This document shows positions 11,943-22,995 of a stretch of DNA of 64,000 bases, one piece after another. Both the position numbers and the translations under genes were made by a program. Source of the stretch: Nocardioidaceae bacterium (GTDB lineage Bacteria > Actinomycetota > Actinomycetes > Propionibacteriales > Nocardioidaceae); contig JAUJOE010000004.1 in NCBI GenBank assembly GCA_030447805.1, positions 163,036 to 227,035 of the forward strand, read 5' to 3'. The notes beneath the pieces were generated by a model, which was given only the letters and a program-made list of their open reading frames with translations, searched no databases and had not been told where the DNA came from. Position 1 is the stretch's first letter, and every line of letters starts with the position of its first letter.

Positions 11943-12908
11943 GGCGGTGGCAACCGCCACGCAGGTCAGGCCGACCGAAGAAGCGACGCGGGAACCCACC
12001 GCCGGGGCCAACCCGATGCGGGATCACCCGCTCACCGCCTGGCTTTTCCTCGCCCCCTACATGCTGCTCTTCGGCGGTTTCGTGTTGCTGCCGATCGGCT
12101 TGGGGCTGTGGATGAGTCTGCACAGCTGGGATCCGAGGCTGCCCGCCAAGCCCTTCGTCGGGCTGGAGAACTACGCCGACCTGATCGACCCGGCTCGGTG
12201 TCCTTCGACCCGTTCTGGAACTCCATGCAGGCCACCGGCATCTTCACGCTGTTCAGCGTGCCGCTGCTCATCGTGGTGCCGCTCGCTGTCGCTGTCGTCA
12301 TGAACGAGCGCTTCCCCGGGCGAAACCTGTTCCGTGCCGTCTACTTCGCGCCGTACGTTTTGGGCGTCGCGGTGGTAGGTGTCGTCTGGCGGTTCCTGCT
12401 CGACGCCAACATCGGACTGGTGAACCACTACCTCGGCATCATCGGGCTATCCGGGAACATCCCCTGGTTGAGCTCGCTGCCCGAGGCGTGGGTGGCTCTT
12501 GTCGGTGTGACGGTGTGGTGGACGCTGGGCTTCAACGCGGTCATCTTCCTCGCCGGCCTGCAAGACATCCCCCGCGAGCAGTACGAGGCGGCCGAACTCG
12601 ACGGGGCCAGCGCCTGGCAGAGCTTCCGAAACGTGACGTTGCCGAACCTGCGGCCGGTGACCGCCTTCGTCTTGATGATCACGATCATCGCGTCGGCCAA
12701 CATGTTCGGGCAGTCCTTCATCATGACCAACGGTGCGCCCGGGACGGAGACCCGCACGGCCATCTTCGAGATCGCCAACACCGGCCTGCGTGAGTTCTCG
12801 ATGGGTGAGGCGGCGGCGGCGAGCTGGATCCTGACGGTACTGCTCATCATCGCCTCGCTCGGGGTCTTCTGGTTCTTCCGCGAGAAGGAGGAGGGTGGCC
12901 GATCATGA
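11941..12908 (+). CDS. ABC sugar permease, MalF-like, one frameshift
   Basis: First inner-membrane subunit of the importer. It starts MAVATATQVRPTEEA, followed by the first membrane span LTAWLFLAPYMLLFGGFVLL and the segment SLHSWDPRLPAKPFVGLENY. After DLIDPAR (about 12196) the frame shifts and continues SFDPFWNSMQATGIF through five more spans. The EAA loop is EQYEAAELDGASAWQSFRNV, the contact site for the ATPase. Repaired length is about 320 residues, normal for a CUT1 MalF-type subunit. The stop overlaps the start of the second permease. No ATPase gene is present, as is common in actinomycetes where a shared MsiK-type ATPase serves many importers. Confidence 0.87.
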
Positions 12909-13717
12909 AGGCGCTGCGCTACAGCGTGCTCGGCTTGCTGACAGTGCTCTTCGTCAGCCCGCTGGTGTTCATGCTGGTGACGTCGTTCAAGACGCGGGCG
13001 GAGGCGGTGCAGACGCCGCCGTCGTGGATACCGGACGCGCCGACGCTCCAGGCGTACCGGCTGATCCTCGACGCTGCCGAGACGCCGGTCTTCCGGTGGT
13101 TCGGCAACTCGATGATCGCCGCCACCCTGAACTCCATCCTGGTGGTGGCGACCTCCGCTCTCGCCGCCTACGCCCTGGCCCGGCTTGAGTTCCGCGGGCG
13201 CAAGATCGTCATGGCGCTGATCATTGCCACCTTGTTCGTGCCACCGGTGATCTTGGTGATCCCCAACTACGAGGTCGTCAACCAGCTGCAGTGGCTCGAC
13301 AGCCTGATTGCCATCATCGTCCCGACAGCCGCCAACGCGTTCGGCGTCTTCTTCCTCCGGCAGTTCTTCCTGCAGCTTCCGCGCGAGCTGGAGGAGTCGG
13401 CGTTCCTCGACGGCGCCAACCGGTTGCAGGTGTTCTTCAAGGTCATCCTGCCGTTGTCGAGGCCGGCGCTGGCAACACTTGCCCTGCTGGCGTTCCTGAC
13501 GAACTGGAACGACTTCCTCTGGCCGGTGTACGTGCTGTTCAGCCCGGAGAACCAGACGCTCCAGGCTGGTCTCTCGACGCTGCAGTCGGCGAACAGCGTG
13601 CGCTATGACCTGCTGATGGCCGGCGCTGTGATCGCCAGCGCGCCAGTCCTGCTGTTGTTCGTGTTCGCGCAACGCTTCGTGATCGAGGGAGTCTCCCGCT
13701 CCGGTCTGAAGGGGTGA
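12905..13717 (+). CDS. ABC sugar permease, MalG-like
   Basis: Second membrane subunit of the carbohydrate importer, 270 residues with six predicted spans. It begins MKALRYSVLGLLTVLFVSPL. The EAA motif ELEESAFLDGANRLQVFFKV and the downstream ILPLSRPALATLALLAFL are typical of MalG-type subunits, as is the ending FVIEGVSRSGLKG. It overlaps the upstream permease by four bases, and its TGA overlaps the GTG of the next gene, so the operon continues without a gap. The frame is intact. Confidence 0.92.
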   Translation: MKALRYSVLGLLTVLFVSPLVFMLVTSFKTRAEAVQTPPSWIPDAPTLQAYRLILDAAETPVFRWFGNSMIAATLNSILVVATSALAAYALARLEFRGRKIVMALIIATLFVPPVILVIPNYEVVNQLQWLDSLIAIIVPTAANAFGVFFLRQFFLQLPRELEESAFLDGANRLQVFFKVILPLSRPALATLALLAFLTNWNDFLWPVYVLFSPENQTLQAGLSTLQSANSVRYDLLMAGAVIASAPVLLLFVFAQRFVIEGVSRSGLKG

Positions 13718-15232
13718 GCCTCGAAGGCCGTCAGGTCGATCGCCGTACCCTGCTCAAAGGCGTCGGCCTGACGGCCTTGCTGGGCCTCAGTGGGCTTCCG
13801 CTCGGGTGTGACCAAGCCCCCGTCAGCTGTCGACGGAGCCCCGACACCCGCAGGCGGGCAGCCTGGCATCCTCGATCTGTCGTTCCGCGTCCAGACGCAG
13901 TACCGGCCGTTCGAACTGGTGGCGCCCGGGTTCGAGCAGGTCCGCATCCAGCCAGGCCCGGCGCGGTCGTTGGTCCGCCTCGACGCCGGGCCAGCAGCGC
14001 CGTTCGCAGCGGTCGAGCTGTCGGTGGCTGCCATCGACGGCGCCGAGGTGGTGGCGGGTCTGTTCAGCGCCAGCGGCGACTCCGTCGCTGCGGTGTTCTC
14101 GCCGGCCCGGCGGCAGGTGCGGATCGAGGTGCGCCGAGACGGCGACACCCGGGTGGTCGCCGAGACAGCCGTCGAGCTGCAAACGCCCGTCAAGGCAGCC
14201 TTCGCGGTGTGCGAGAACCAGGTGACAGCGCTCGTCGACACCGGCGACGGCTGGCAACCCGTGGTGACGAACCGGGACGACGTCGCCGCCCTGATCGACC
14301 TGCGTGACCCCGCAACGCTGGCGACGTTCTCCTACGGGTACGGCGTCGGCGGGACAGGCGGCGAGGCCCGGTTCAGCCGGGTTACGGCGGGACCGTTCGG
14401 CATGGCCGGGCTGCGCGACCCTCACCTGGTGCAGCGGCCGGACGGGACGGCGTACATCCGCGACGGGAAGGCCTACCTGACGTTCACGTGCGCCGGTCTT
14501 GGCTTCTTCCAGCAGGCGCACTGGGGGGTGTTCACCCTGGACCTCGCCGACCCCACCGAGCTACGGCAGGTGGCTCAGCTGTACGCACGACGCGACGGCT
14601 TGCTGCTGGGCGACCATGCCGGGCAGCTCGTCATCGACGAGCGGGGTGGCCGCTTCATCGCGCTGAACACCTCGTGGGGGGACTTCGACGATGGCGGAGT
14701 CCACGCCATGCACACCGCCACCAGCGACGACTTGCTCAGTGGGGTTCACCTGCTGGAGACCAAGAGGCTTGACCTGCCGACGAAGCTCAGCAGCTGGGAC
14801 CCCGGGGCGACGCAGATCGACGGCCGATGGCACGTCTCGTTCGTCGAGAGCCCCTCGCAGGACCCGTTCGACTTCCACCCGGCGCTCGCAGCCGGGCCCG
14901 CGGGGGCGGCGTACGACGAGGGGTTGGAGCTGGTCGGCGCCGACCCGTCGCTGCACCAGTGCGAGGGACCGATCCTGCAGCGGGTCGACGGCGAGTGGCA
15001 CCTGCTGGCAAGTGACGGCGTGGCTCGGGAGTATCCCGTCTACGACCTCACGATGAAGCGGCTTGGCGCCTTGGACGCGCCGTACGGCACCAACATCCCC
15101 CACCCGCAGATCGTCGAGCGCCCCGACGGTGGGTGGCTCATGGTGACGTTCGAGGGGACGCAGTACGCCGAGGATGTCCTCGGGTACGGCGGCCACGGGG
15201 ACGTGGTGATCATGTCCGCGGGTCCGCGCTGA
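13714..15232 (+). CDS. Tat-exported beta-propeller glycosidase-like lipoprotein, one frameshift
   Basis: Probably a surface-attached glycoside hydrolase or glycan-binding protein. The GTG start overlaps the permease stop and gives VSLEGRQVDRRTLLKGVGL, a twin-arginine signal, with LSGLPLGC as lipobox. The frame then shifts between 13790 and 13850 and continues from SAVDGAPTPAGGQPGILDL. The second half shows five-bladed propeller features: GLRDPHLVQRPDGTAYI near the acidic first-blade position, SSWDPGATQIDGRWHVSFVE, and NIPHPQIVERPDGGWLMVTF. These resemble GH43/GH117-like folds, but I cannot place the family firmly. Operon context suggests it trims arabinan or arabinoxylan outside the cell for the importer. 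Confidence 0.65.
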
Positions 15233-15254
15233 GCCGGCCAGTCGAGGAACCTCC

Positions 15255-15269
15255 GCGTGAACTTCACGC
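15255..15269. promoter_or_regulatory. Perfect 15-base palindrome upstream of the GH43 gene
   Basis: GCGTGAACTTCACGC is a perfect inverted repeat with seven-base arms around a central C, 42 bases before the GH43 start and 23 bases after the previous stop. Position and symmetry suit an operator giving the last gene its own control. No cognate regulator is visible in the window. Confidence 0.45.
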
Positions 15270-15310
15270 AAACTCTTGCCGTTCGGGGTAGATGGGAGCA
15301 CAGTTAGCCC

Positions 15311-17186
15311 ATGACGCACACCCTTCGCCGTCTCATGCCTCTGCTCCTCGCTGCCGCGCTCGTGCCGCTGACGGCCCTGCCCTCGGCCGGCTCCGACGCC
15401 GACTTCTATCACAACCCCCTCAAGCCACAGATACCGAACGACGGCGTGGTGACGAGCTGCGCGGACCCGACGGTGCTGCGTGGGCAGCGGGAAGGTGATC
15501 GCAACTGGTACATGTACTGCACGACCGACCCGCTCAACGACGGCGACACCGCCGGTGACGGTCCGATCAACTTCCACCCGATCCCGATGATGCGCAGCCG
15601 CGACCTGGTGAACTGGACCTACGTCGGCGACGCGCTGCCAAATCCCCCGGAGTACGCGGACACGGGAGCGGGGTTGTGGGCACCCGACGTCGTGTACTCC
15701 AAGACGTACGACCGCTACTACCTCACGTTCGTCGTTACCAACACGGATCAGTCAGTCAGCGGCGTGGATTGCCAAAATGACAGCGCGATCGGCGTGGCAA
15801 CCAGCCGTTCACCGCTCGGCCCCTGGCGCGTCAGCGAAATCCCCGTCATTCCTCCTCGGCACGACCCGAATAGCACCGACCCGTGTGCCTTCTTCTGGAC
15901 CTACGACCCTGACGTCCTCGGCGACACCGTCAATGCGCTTCCACTGCTCTACTACGGCAGCTACTACGGCGGCATCTTCGCCCAACGTGTCGCGCTCACG
16001 CCCCGCACCATGACGCCCGCCGGAGACGCAACCCGCATCGCCATCGGCAACCGCTACGAGGGAGCGAACGTCGTACGCCGCGGCGACTGGTTCTACCTGT
16101 TCGTCTCCGCCAGCAACTGCTGCAACGGCCCGCTGACCGGCTACAGCGTGTTCGCCGGACGGTCGAAGTCGCCACTTGGCCCGTTCGTCGACCGAGAGGG
16201 AAACTCGTTCCTCCAGGGCCGCGTCGGCGGAACTCCGGTGCTGAGCATGAACGGCAACCGCTGGGTCGGCACCGGACACAACTCGGTCTTCCGTGACTTC
16301 GACGGTCAGTGGTGGACGATCTACCACGCCGTCGACCGGCACGACCCGTACTTCGAGAGCGAGCCAGGCTTCACCAAGCGCCCGGCGCTGCTCGACCCGA
16401 TCGACTGGGTCAACGGGTTCCCGACCGTCCGAGGCAACCGGTGGGCGTCGGACAAGAGAATGCCCGCCCCGGCCGCGCAGCCCGGCGAGGAGTCGCTGTA
16501 CCAGCCGGACGTGCTGGGCAAGGACCGGATGGCTCACCCGCTCTTCCGACTCTCCGACAACTTCAAGTCGGGGACGATGAGCAGGCTGTGGGAATGGGTG
16601 CGCCAGCCCGATCCTGCCGAGTACGAGTTCGGCAACGAGAGGTTCAAGTTCCTCACGCAGCCAAAGGACCTGTTCACCGACAGCAATAACGCGTCGGTGC
16701 TCACCGAGCCCACGCCGAACCGGGACTACATGGTGCAGACGAAGGTGAAGCTGCCTGTTCCCGAGGAAGGCTGCTGTCACAACTACGCGCAAGCCGGCCT
16801 GGTGATCTACGACGGTGACGACAAGTTCATCAAGCTCGCGCACGTGTCGATCTGGGAGACCCGGCAAACCGAGTTCGCCAAGGAGGTCCCCCGCCGGTCG
16901 CGAGGGATTCCCCCGGTACGGCAACACGGTAATCGGCCCTCCCGCCGACTGGACCTACCTGCGGATCGTCAAGCGGCACACGGAGCGCCCGAACGGCAAG
17001 ATCGTGGAGTTCTACACCGGTTACAGCAGCCAGGACGGTGACCGCTGGGTGCGCGGCGGCACCTGGACGCACAACCTCGGCGGCGACGCCCGCATCGGGC
17101 TGGTGTCGATGGGTGCTCCCAATGCCGACGAGCGCTACCTGGCCGAGTTCGAGTACGTGCGGGTCTGGGCAGTACAGCCCCGCTGA
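15311..17186 (+). CDS. Secreted GH43 family glycosidase (arabinanase/xylosidase type), one frameshift
   Basis: Secreted inverting glycosidase, about 624 residues once repaired. MTHTLRRLMPLLLAAALVPL is the signal peptide. GH43 catalytic residues are visible: the base Asp in TSCADPTVLRG, the pKa-modulating Asp in FWTYDPDVLGD, and the acid Glu in GNRYEGANVVRRG. After about residue 400 a second domain follows, with LSDNFKSGTMSRLWEWVRQ at its start and FEYVRVWAVQPR at the end. This is the concanavalin-like C-terminal module found in GH43 xylosidases and arabinases. The frame breaks near 16893 and resumes with GFPRYGNTVIGPPADWTYL. The most likely substrates are arabinan or arabinoxylan. It ends just before a strong hairpin. 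Confidence 0.88.
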
Positions 17187-17196
17187 TCCCGCAGGC

Positions 17197-17221
17197 GCTG
17201 GCCAGCTACGGGCTGGCCAGC
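17197..17221. terminator. Convergent terminator hairpin
   Basis: GCTGGCCAGC occurs twice, separated by five bases. Since the word equals its own reverse complement, the two copies form a ten-pair stem. It lies between the stops of two convergent genes, so it can act for both strands. No T run is present. Confidence 0.6.
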
Positions 17222-17252
17222 CGAGCGGTGCCACCGGTTAGGCGCTGCCGGG

Positions 17253-18504
<1,252 letters not shown>

Positions 18505-18749
18505 GCAGCCGGGCGGCGATGTGTGGCGTACCGCGATCGCCGCTGGGCCGAGCGCGTCGGCCGTGAGCTGCTGGAGGTGGCGCCGCGATGTCCGCCGTGG
18601 TCGGGGTGTACGCATCCCGAGACGGCCGACGGTCGACTGTCGAGCGCTGACCAGGGGTCGCGACCTGATCCAACAAGGGAGGTTCCTCGACGTGCCGAGG
18701 TGGTCGACCTGATCACCGGGGCAGCCGACGCATGCCCATGGCATCGTTC

Positions 18750-18966
18750 ATCGGACATCAAGCCGCAGAACCTGCTGTCGGCGATGCGGTTGAAGCCGAT
18801 CTCGGGGTGGCCGATGTGCCGATCGGGCATCACGCAGGTCGTCGGCCGGCGGCGACGGCTCCTGCAGCTTGCTCGACCGACGTCCAGCTCTCGGTGCGTG
18901 GCCTACCCCTGCTCGGCGCGGTACCGGATGTTCATAGCCGGCCCAGTTCGTCGCGCGCGTGGTCAT
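18750..18966 (-). pseudogene. Broken second copy of the AldO-like gene start
   Basis: From the ATG at 18966 the minus strand reads MTTRATNWAG, then in other frames NIRYRAEQ, TSVEQAAGAVAA and GFNRIADSR. These match, in order, the WAGNIRHRAERVHAPTSVEQ and SFNCIADTT blocks of the neighbouring oxidase. The copy stops after about 70 codons' worth of sequence and has several frame changes. It carries the better start codon of the two. The 18505-18749 stretch between the copies shows nothing I recognise, nor does 18967-19224. Confidence 0.65.
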
Positions 18967-19224
18967 TGGCCGACCGTATGGCCGTGCGCCCTTCCATAGC
19001 CAGCGCGACACCGCGAGCGTCCGAGCGCCGCGACCAGCTGGGCGCTGCGCAAGCTCGAGGCACCCCGCAACTCGAGGCACGGCGCCTTAAAGGCACTGCG
19101 CGCTGGCGCAAGCTCGACGACGCCGCGCGTTTTACGGATGCGGACGGCAAGCCAATCTGCGCGCCAGCCTGGCCAATCGCGAGGCGCCAGGCGCACGACC
19201 TCTGCGCGCCACGCAGGTCACGCG

Positions 19225-20650
19225 TCATGGCGTGCCTCCCCTACCCCGGTCGGGGTTTGAGGCGTTCGTGTCGGATGGGTCTTCGTTTGGGGTCGATGCG
19301 GGTGGGTGGGATGAGTTCGGGGATGCCGTCGGCGGCCATGGCGATCGCCCATTCGCCGGTGTCGAGGAGGCGGTGGTGCCAGGCGCACAGCAGGCACCCG
19401 TTGGACAGGTCGGTGGGTCCGCCGAGGTGCCAGGGCTTGATGTGGTGCGCTTCGCACCACGCCGGGTGGGCGGTCGCAGCCGGGCCAGACGCAGCCTTTG
19501 TCCCGGACGGCCAGCGCGATGCGTTGGTAACGGTCGAACAGCCGTTGGGACATGCCGAGGTCGAGGATCTTCGACGGCCCGTCCAGGACGACCGGCAGCA
19601 GCCCGGCGTTGCAGGCCAAGCCGGCGCGCTTGTCCGGCGGAGATGACACCGCCGGTGTCGAGGGTGGCCTCACCGATGCCGGTGGCCAGGGTGGCGGCGT
19701 CGATGGTGACCACGATCTGGGCGTTGGCGACCCCGTGTTGGGGAGCTCGGTTGTGGGCAGGTGTTCGATCAGCTCGAGGAACGCCCGCCCCCGCCGCTGC
19801 CCGTACGTCAAGGTCCCGATCTCGGTGTCGCAGTGCACACCGTCGGCGTCGATCACATCGGACGTGCCCGGCCCGTGGACGGTCTGGTCCAGTGGGGTGC
19901 CGGGTGGGTTGGTCGGGGTGCGGCGGGGGCGGCCAGTGCGTCGAGGGCGGTGGTGAGCATGTCCAGGGCCAGGTTGGGCAGTTTCCCGGAGAACCGGCCG
20001 ATCCCGTCAAAGCCCTTGCGGGCAGAAAACGTGGTCTCCTGCAACGCCCGGGCTTCCTCGGCCGCCAGGAGTTCGGCGAGTCGGATGTCGGCGCCGTCGG
20101 GGTCGACCACCTCGATCACATGGTTGGCCAGGTGCCGCAACTCGGGGAAGGAGAACCGGGGCGCCTGCTCGATCAGGTAGACCTCCGCCTGCTGTCGGGC
20201 GACCAGGTCCACGGTGCCGGCCAGCCCGGTGACGGTCTCGGCGATCAGCACCGCCTGGTCGGTGCTCAGCTGCCCGGCCGCCCACGCCCGCCGGGTGGTC
20301 TCCACCGTGTCGTTGACCGCGCGGGCGCGGGCGACGATCCCCGCCGCCGCACCCCGCGACAGACCATGGGCGGCGGAAAGCCAGGCGGTCGGTGAGGACG
20401 CACCGGCCAACCGGGCCAGCTCCCGCTCCAACGCCGACCCCACCAGCCGAGCCAGCAACTCATCCACCCCGGCGCTGACCGCCAGCGCAGCGCTGATCCG
20501 GTCGACCAGCGCCTCATCGGTCAGCGACCAGGCCGGTGTATCCACCACCGCCGCCAACGCCGCGGACATGGTTCGCAGGCAGACGTCGTACGGCTCCACC
20601 GACGAGGTGCCACCACCACCGCCGGACCGCTCCACCGTCGCTGTCGCCAT
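19225..20650 (-). CDS. DUF222/HNH endonuclease (REP13E12-type), frameshifted, preceded by a LexA box
   Basis: Member of the large actinobacterial DUF222 plus HNH nuclease family, related to the REP13E12 proteins of M. tuberculosis. The first 250 residues are intact and DUF222-like, with ELARLAGASSPTAWLSAAHG, ARAVNDTVETTRRAWAAGQL, and FSFPELRHLANHVIEVVDPD. After about 19860 the frame changes more than once. The C-terminal HNH zinc region is still visible as VRDKGCVWPGCDRPP followed, in another frame, by LSNGCLLCAWHHR-like sequence. Repaired length is about 470 residues, normal for the family. The exact role is not established. An SOS box lies 32 bases upstream of the ATG, so DNA damage induction is likely. 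Confidence 0.8.
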
Positions 20651-20681
20651 ACCAGAAGACTAGAACCACCCACCGACAACA

Positions 20682-20697
20682 TCGAACAACTGTTCGA
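20682..20697. promoter_or_regulatory. LexA-binding SOS box
   Basis: TCGAACAACTGTTCGA fits the mycobacterial-type SOS box TCGAAC-N4-GTTCGA exactly and is symmetric over seven bases each side. It lies just upstream of the DUF222/HNH start. The rest of 20651-20978 holds no recognisable gene. Confidence 0.85.
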
Positions 20698-20978
20698 CAT
20701 CTGTGGACGCCGAGCACTTCGCTGCGGCCGGCCGAATCGTCCTTCGCAAGGTCCGGACTGCCGAGCCCGACGCCACACAAAGTCGTGCACGTAACGAGTA
20801 CTAAGGATTCTCGCCGCGACGAGGCCATAACCGTCGCAGTGTGCAAGGCTGGAGCGAGGGTGAGGAGGGGGACATGGTTCGCAAGAAGATCGGCCGCAGC
20901 TTAGGCAACGCTATGGGGAGACGTGCGTGCCACCGGTGAGCAGATTCTCGACCGTACGTCTCGGCGCTTATCTTCCAC

Positions 20979-21239
20979 GTGATGCTGCTCGCTGCCGCGT
21001 CCGCGTTCCTTACGTTGACCTTGTCCGGTCCGGTGGTCGGCGCGAACATCGGTGCCGGCCTAGCGCTGCTGCTGATCGGCGGCCTCGGCCTTCCGTGGTC
21101 ACTGCTCGACCTGATGGGAGTACTGCCCAACTGGAGGCAACCGGCGGAGACGTCGTTCCTGGTCACCTGCGCCCTGCTCAACGTACTGCTGCACGGGGCG
21201 CTCTCGCTGTTCTTGATGCGTCGAAGGCGCATCGACTGA
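20979..21239 (+). CDS. Small hypothetical membrane protein
   Basis: Not recognised. The 86-residue product starts at GTG (20979) or ATG (20982) and has three hydrophobic stretches: MMLLAAASAFLTLTLSGPVV, IGAGLALLLIGGLGLPWSLL, and FLVTCALLNVLLHGALSLFL. It ends with the basic tail MRRRRID, suggesting an inner-membrane protein with a cytoplasmic C-terminus. The frame is open upstream as far as 20940, so the N-terminus may be longer if an indel is present. A hairpin directly after the stop supports it as a transcription unit of its own. Confidence 0.5.
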   Translation: MMLLAAASAFLTLTLSGPVVGANIGAGLALLLIGGLGLPWSLLDLMGVLPNWRQPAETSFLVTCALLNVLLHGALSLFLMRRRRID

Positions 21240-21256
21240 CTCACCGCGGCGGTGAG
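21240..21256 (+). terminator. Hairpin after the small membrane protein
   Basis: CTCACCGCGGCGGTGAG starts at the base after the TGA and folds into a six- to eight-pair stem. There is no T run, which is common for GC-rich actinobacterial terminators. Confidence 0.45.
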
Positions 21257-21269
21257 GCTCGTCTTCCGG

Positions 21270-21297
21270 CTGACCGCTCCTCCCTGTGGTTTGGGAG
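21270..21297 (+). repeat. 28-base hairpin repeat, copy 1
   Basis: The 28 bases here are identical to 24570-24597 read on the minus strand. The core is CTCCC-TGTGGTTT-GGGAG, a five-pair stem with an eight-base loop, preceded by CTGACCGCTC. Similarity continues more weakly for about 20 bases past the hairpin. In the other copy the element begins within the stop codon of a gene and looks like its terminator; here it lies in a gene-free stretch. Confidence 0.7.
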
Positions 21298-21349
21298 CGT
21301 TGCGGAGGCCTTTGACGAGGCGCGTGGGTGGCGCGTATCGCCGCCCGAG

Positions 21350-21706
21350 TCACTCCACGCAGAGGCAGAAGGGGTGCCCCGCCGGGTCTCGGGAACACTC
21401 GGAACGACGTACCAGGTTGGTGGTCGGGCTTGGTCGCGCCGAGGTCGAGCACGGCAGCTCGCCGACGTCGAGGTCGTCGACGATCACATCGAGGTGCACC
21501 TGCTGGGGCACATCCTGGTTCGGCCACTCAGGCGGGGTGTAGGACTCCACCTGTTGGAAGCAGATGCACTGACCGTACTCCGCGCGGACCTCCGCCCAAT
21601 CAGAGGAGACGTCGACCTTCCAATCCAACATCGCGCCGTAAAACGTCGCGAGAGCGCCTGGATCTGGGCAGTCGATGACGATGCTTGGGAAGCGTGCGAT
21701 AGCCAT
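21350..21706 (-). CDS. VOC/glyoxalase-like protein, frameshifted near the C-terminus
   Basis: Small VOC-fold protein of unknown substrate. MAIARFPSIVIDCPDPGALA is the usual opening of the actinobacterial glyoxalase-like group. It is followed by FYGAMLDWKVDVSSDWAEVR and QQVHLDVIVDDLDVGE, and the end is RDPAGHPFCLCVE, the standard last strand. Between about 21420 and 21470 the frame departs and returns, with VLDLGATKPDHQPGTSFRVF in an alternative frame, consistent with a pair of compensating indels. The ATG at 21706 is preferred because upstream in-frame sequence has no family similarity. Confidence 0.72.
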   Translation of the reverse strand: MAIARFPSIVIDCPDPGALATFYGAMLDWKVDVSSDWAEVRAEYGQCICFQQVESYTPPEWPNQDVPQQVHLDVIVDDLDVGELPCSTSARPSPTTNLVRRSECSRDPAGHPFCLCVE

Positions 21707-21930
21707 GCAGGGATGGTACGGGCCATTGCGGACGACTCCCGTCCGGATCTCGCCATGACGGGCAGATGGTGGCTCCACACCACCGCCGACCGGGGCTCTG
21801 CTCGTCGGTACCAGCACGTTCCGCGGGGACGACCCAAATAGGGAGACGCCCCACGGCAAGGACACTGCGGCTGCGAGTCGTGCGGTGACCCTGGCGGTTC
21901 CTGCACACCCCCGCTGACTACGGTGAGGAG

Positions 21931-22970
21931 ATGTTGCCGTGGTCCGCCGACTTTGCCGGCCGAATTGATGAGCACGTCTTCGAGAGTGCGCTCCTGCGGG
22001 GAAATCCGTTGGGAGATCCGCACGAGCGCCCGCTGTGGGTGTACGTGCCGCCGGGCTACGACGACGAGCCCCAGCGCCGCTACGCCTCGATGTACGTGAT
22101 CCAGGGCTACACAGGGCACGTCAGCATGTGGCGCAACCGGACGGCGTTCCGGCAGCCGTTCATCGAGACGGCCGACGATGTGTTCGCGCGCGGTGAGGCG
22201 CCGCCAACGATCGTGGTGTACGTCGACGCCTGGACTGGCTACGGCGGGAGCCAGTTCGTGGACTCGGCAGGGACCGGCGCCTACCACTCGTACGTCTGCG
22301 ACGAGATCGTTCCGTTCGTCGACAGCCAGTATCGGACGATCGTCAGCCCTGACCACAGGGCGATCAGCGGCAAATCCAGCGGCGGCTTTGGTGCCATGGT
22401 CACTCCGATGCTCCGGCCGACCTGTTCGGCGCGCTGGCCACGCACAAGCCGGCGACTCACTGTACGAGTTCTGCTACATCCCGGAGTTCGCAAAGGCTGT
22501 TCGGTTTCTGCGTGAGTACGACGGCGACATCCAGCAGTGGTGGGCCGACTTCCGTGGGCGCACGTCGTTCACCAAGGAGGCGGACCAGACGCTGTTGATG
22601 ACGCTTGGGGTGGCCGCGTGCTTCTCGGCAGCTCCCGATGGCACACCATTGCTGCCGTTCGACTCCACGACTGGTCGCTCGTCCCTGAGGTATGGCAACG
22701 GTGGCTCGACTGGGATCCGGTGCGATGGTCGAGCGCTATGCCGACGCGGTCAAGTCGTGGCGTGCGGTGTGGATCGACGGCGGCTTCGACGAGTGGTACC
22801 TCGACATCGGCGCGCAGGCGTTCCAGCGCGAGATGCGAGCCGGCCTGCCCGAGGAGCGGATCCACTTTGAACTGTTCGACGCCGGGCATGGCGGGATCGA
22901 CTACCGATATCCTGCTGGCGCTCAGGTGGCTCGCCCAGCGGATCGCTCCGACCGATCAGTCCCACGCTGA
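21931..22970 (+). CDS. Esterase (alpha/beta hydrolase, esterase D-like), frameshifted
   Basis: Putative serine esterase of the PF00756 type. The first 165 residues are intact: ERPLWVYVPPGYDDEPQRRY, VIQGYTGHVSMWRNRTAFRQ, and PPTIVVYVDAWTGYGGSQFV. The nucleophile elbow is ISGKSSGGFGAM. The frame breaks near 22400, then LYEFCYIPEFAKAVRFLREY, WIDGGFDEWYLDIGAQAFQR and HFELFDAGHGGIDYRYP follow in other frames; the last includes the likely catalytic His. The end is IAPTDQSHA. GAGGAG directly precedes the ATG. A remnant of a second copy of the 3' end lies at 24236-24390. Confidence 0.72.
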
Positions 22971-22995
22971 ACCTAGAGAGCCCGCGTCGACCTGA

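Noticed and set aside
10590..12908. Apparent fusion of sugar-binding lipoprotein and permease
   Set aside because: The stretch between the two conserved parts is out of frame with the permease N-terminus, which is intact in another frame. One base near 11938 and one near 12196 restore two normal overlapping genes.
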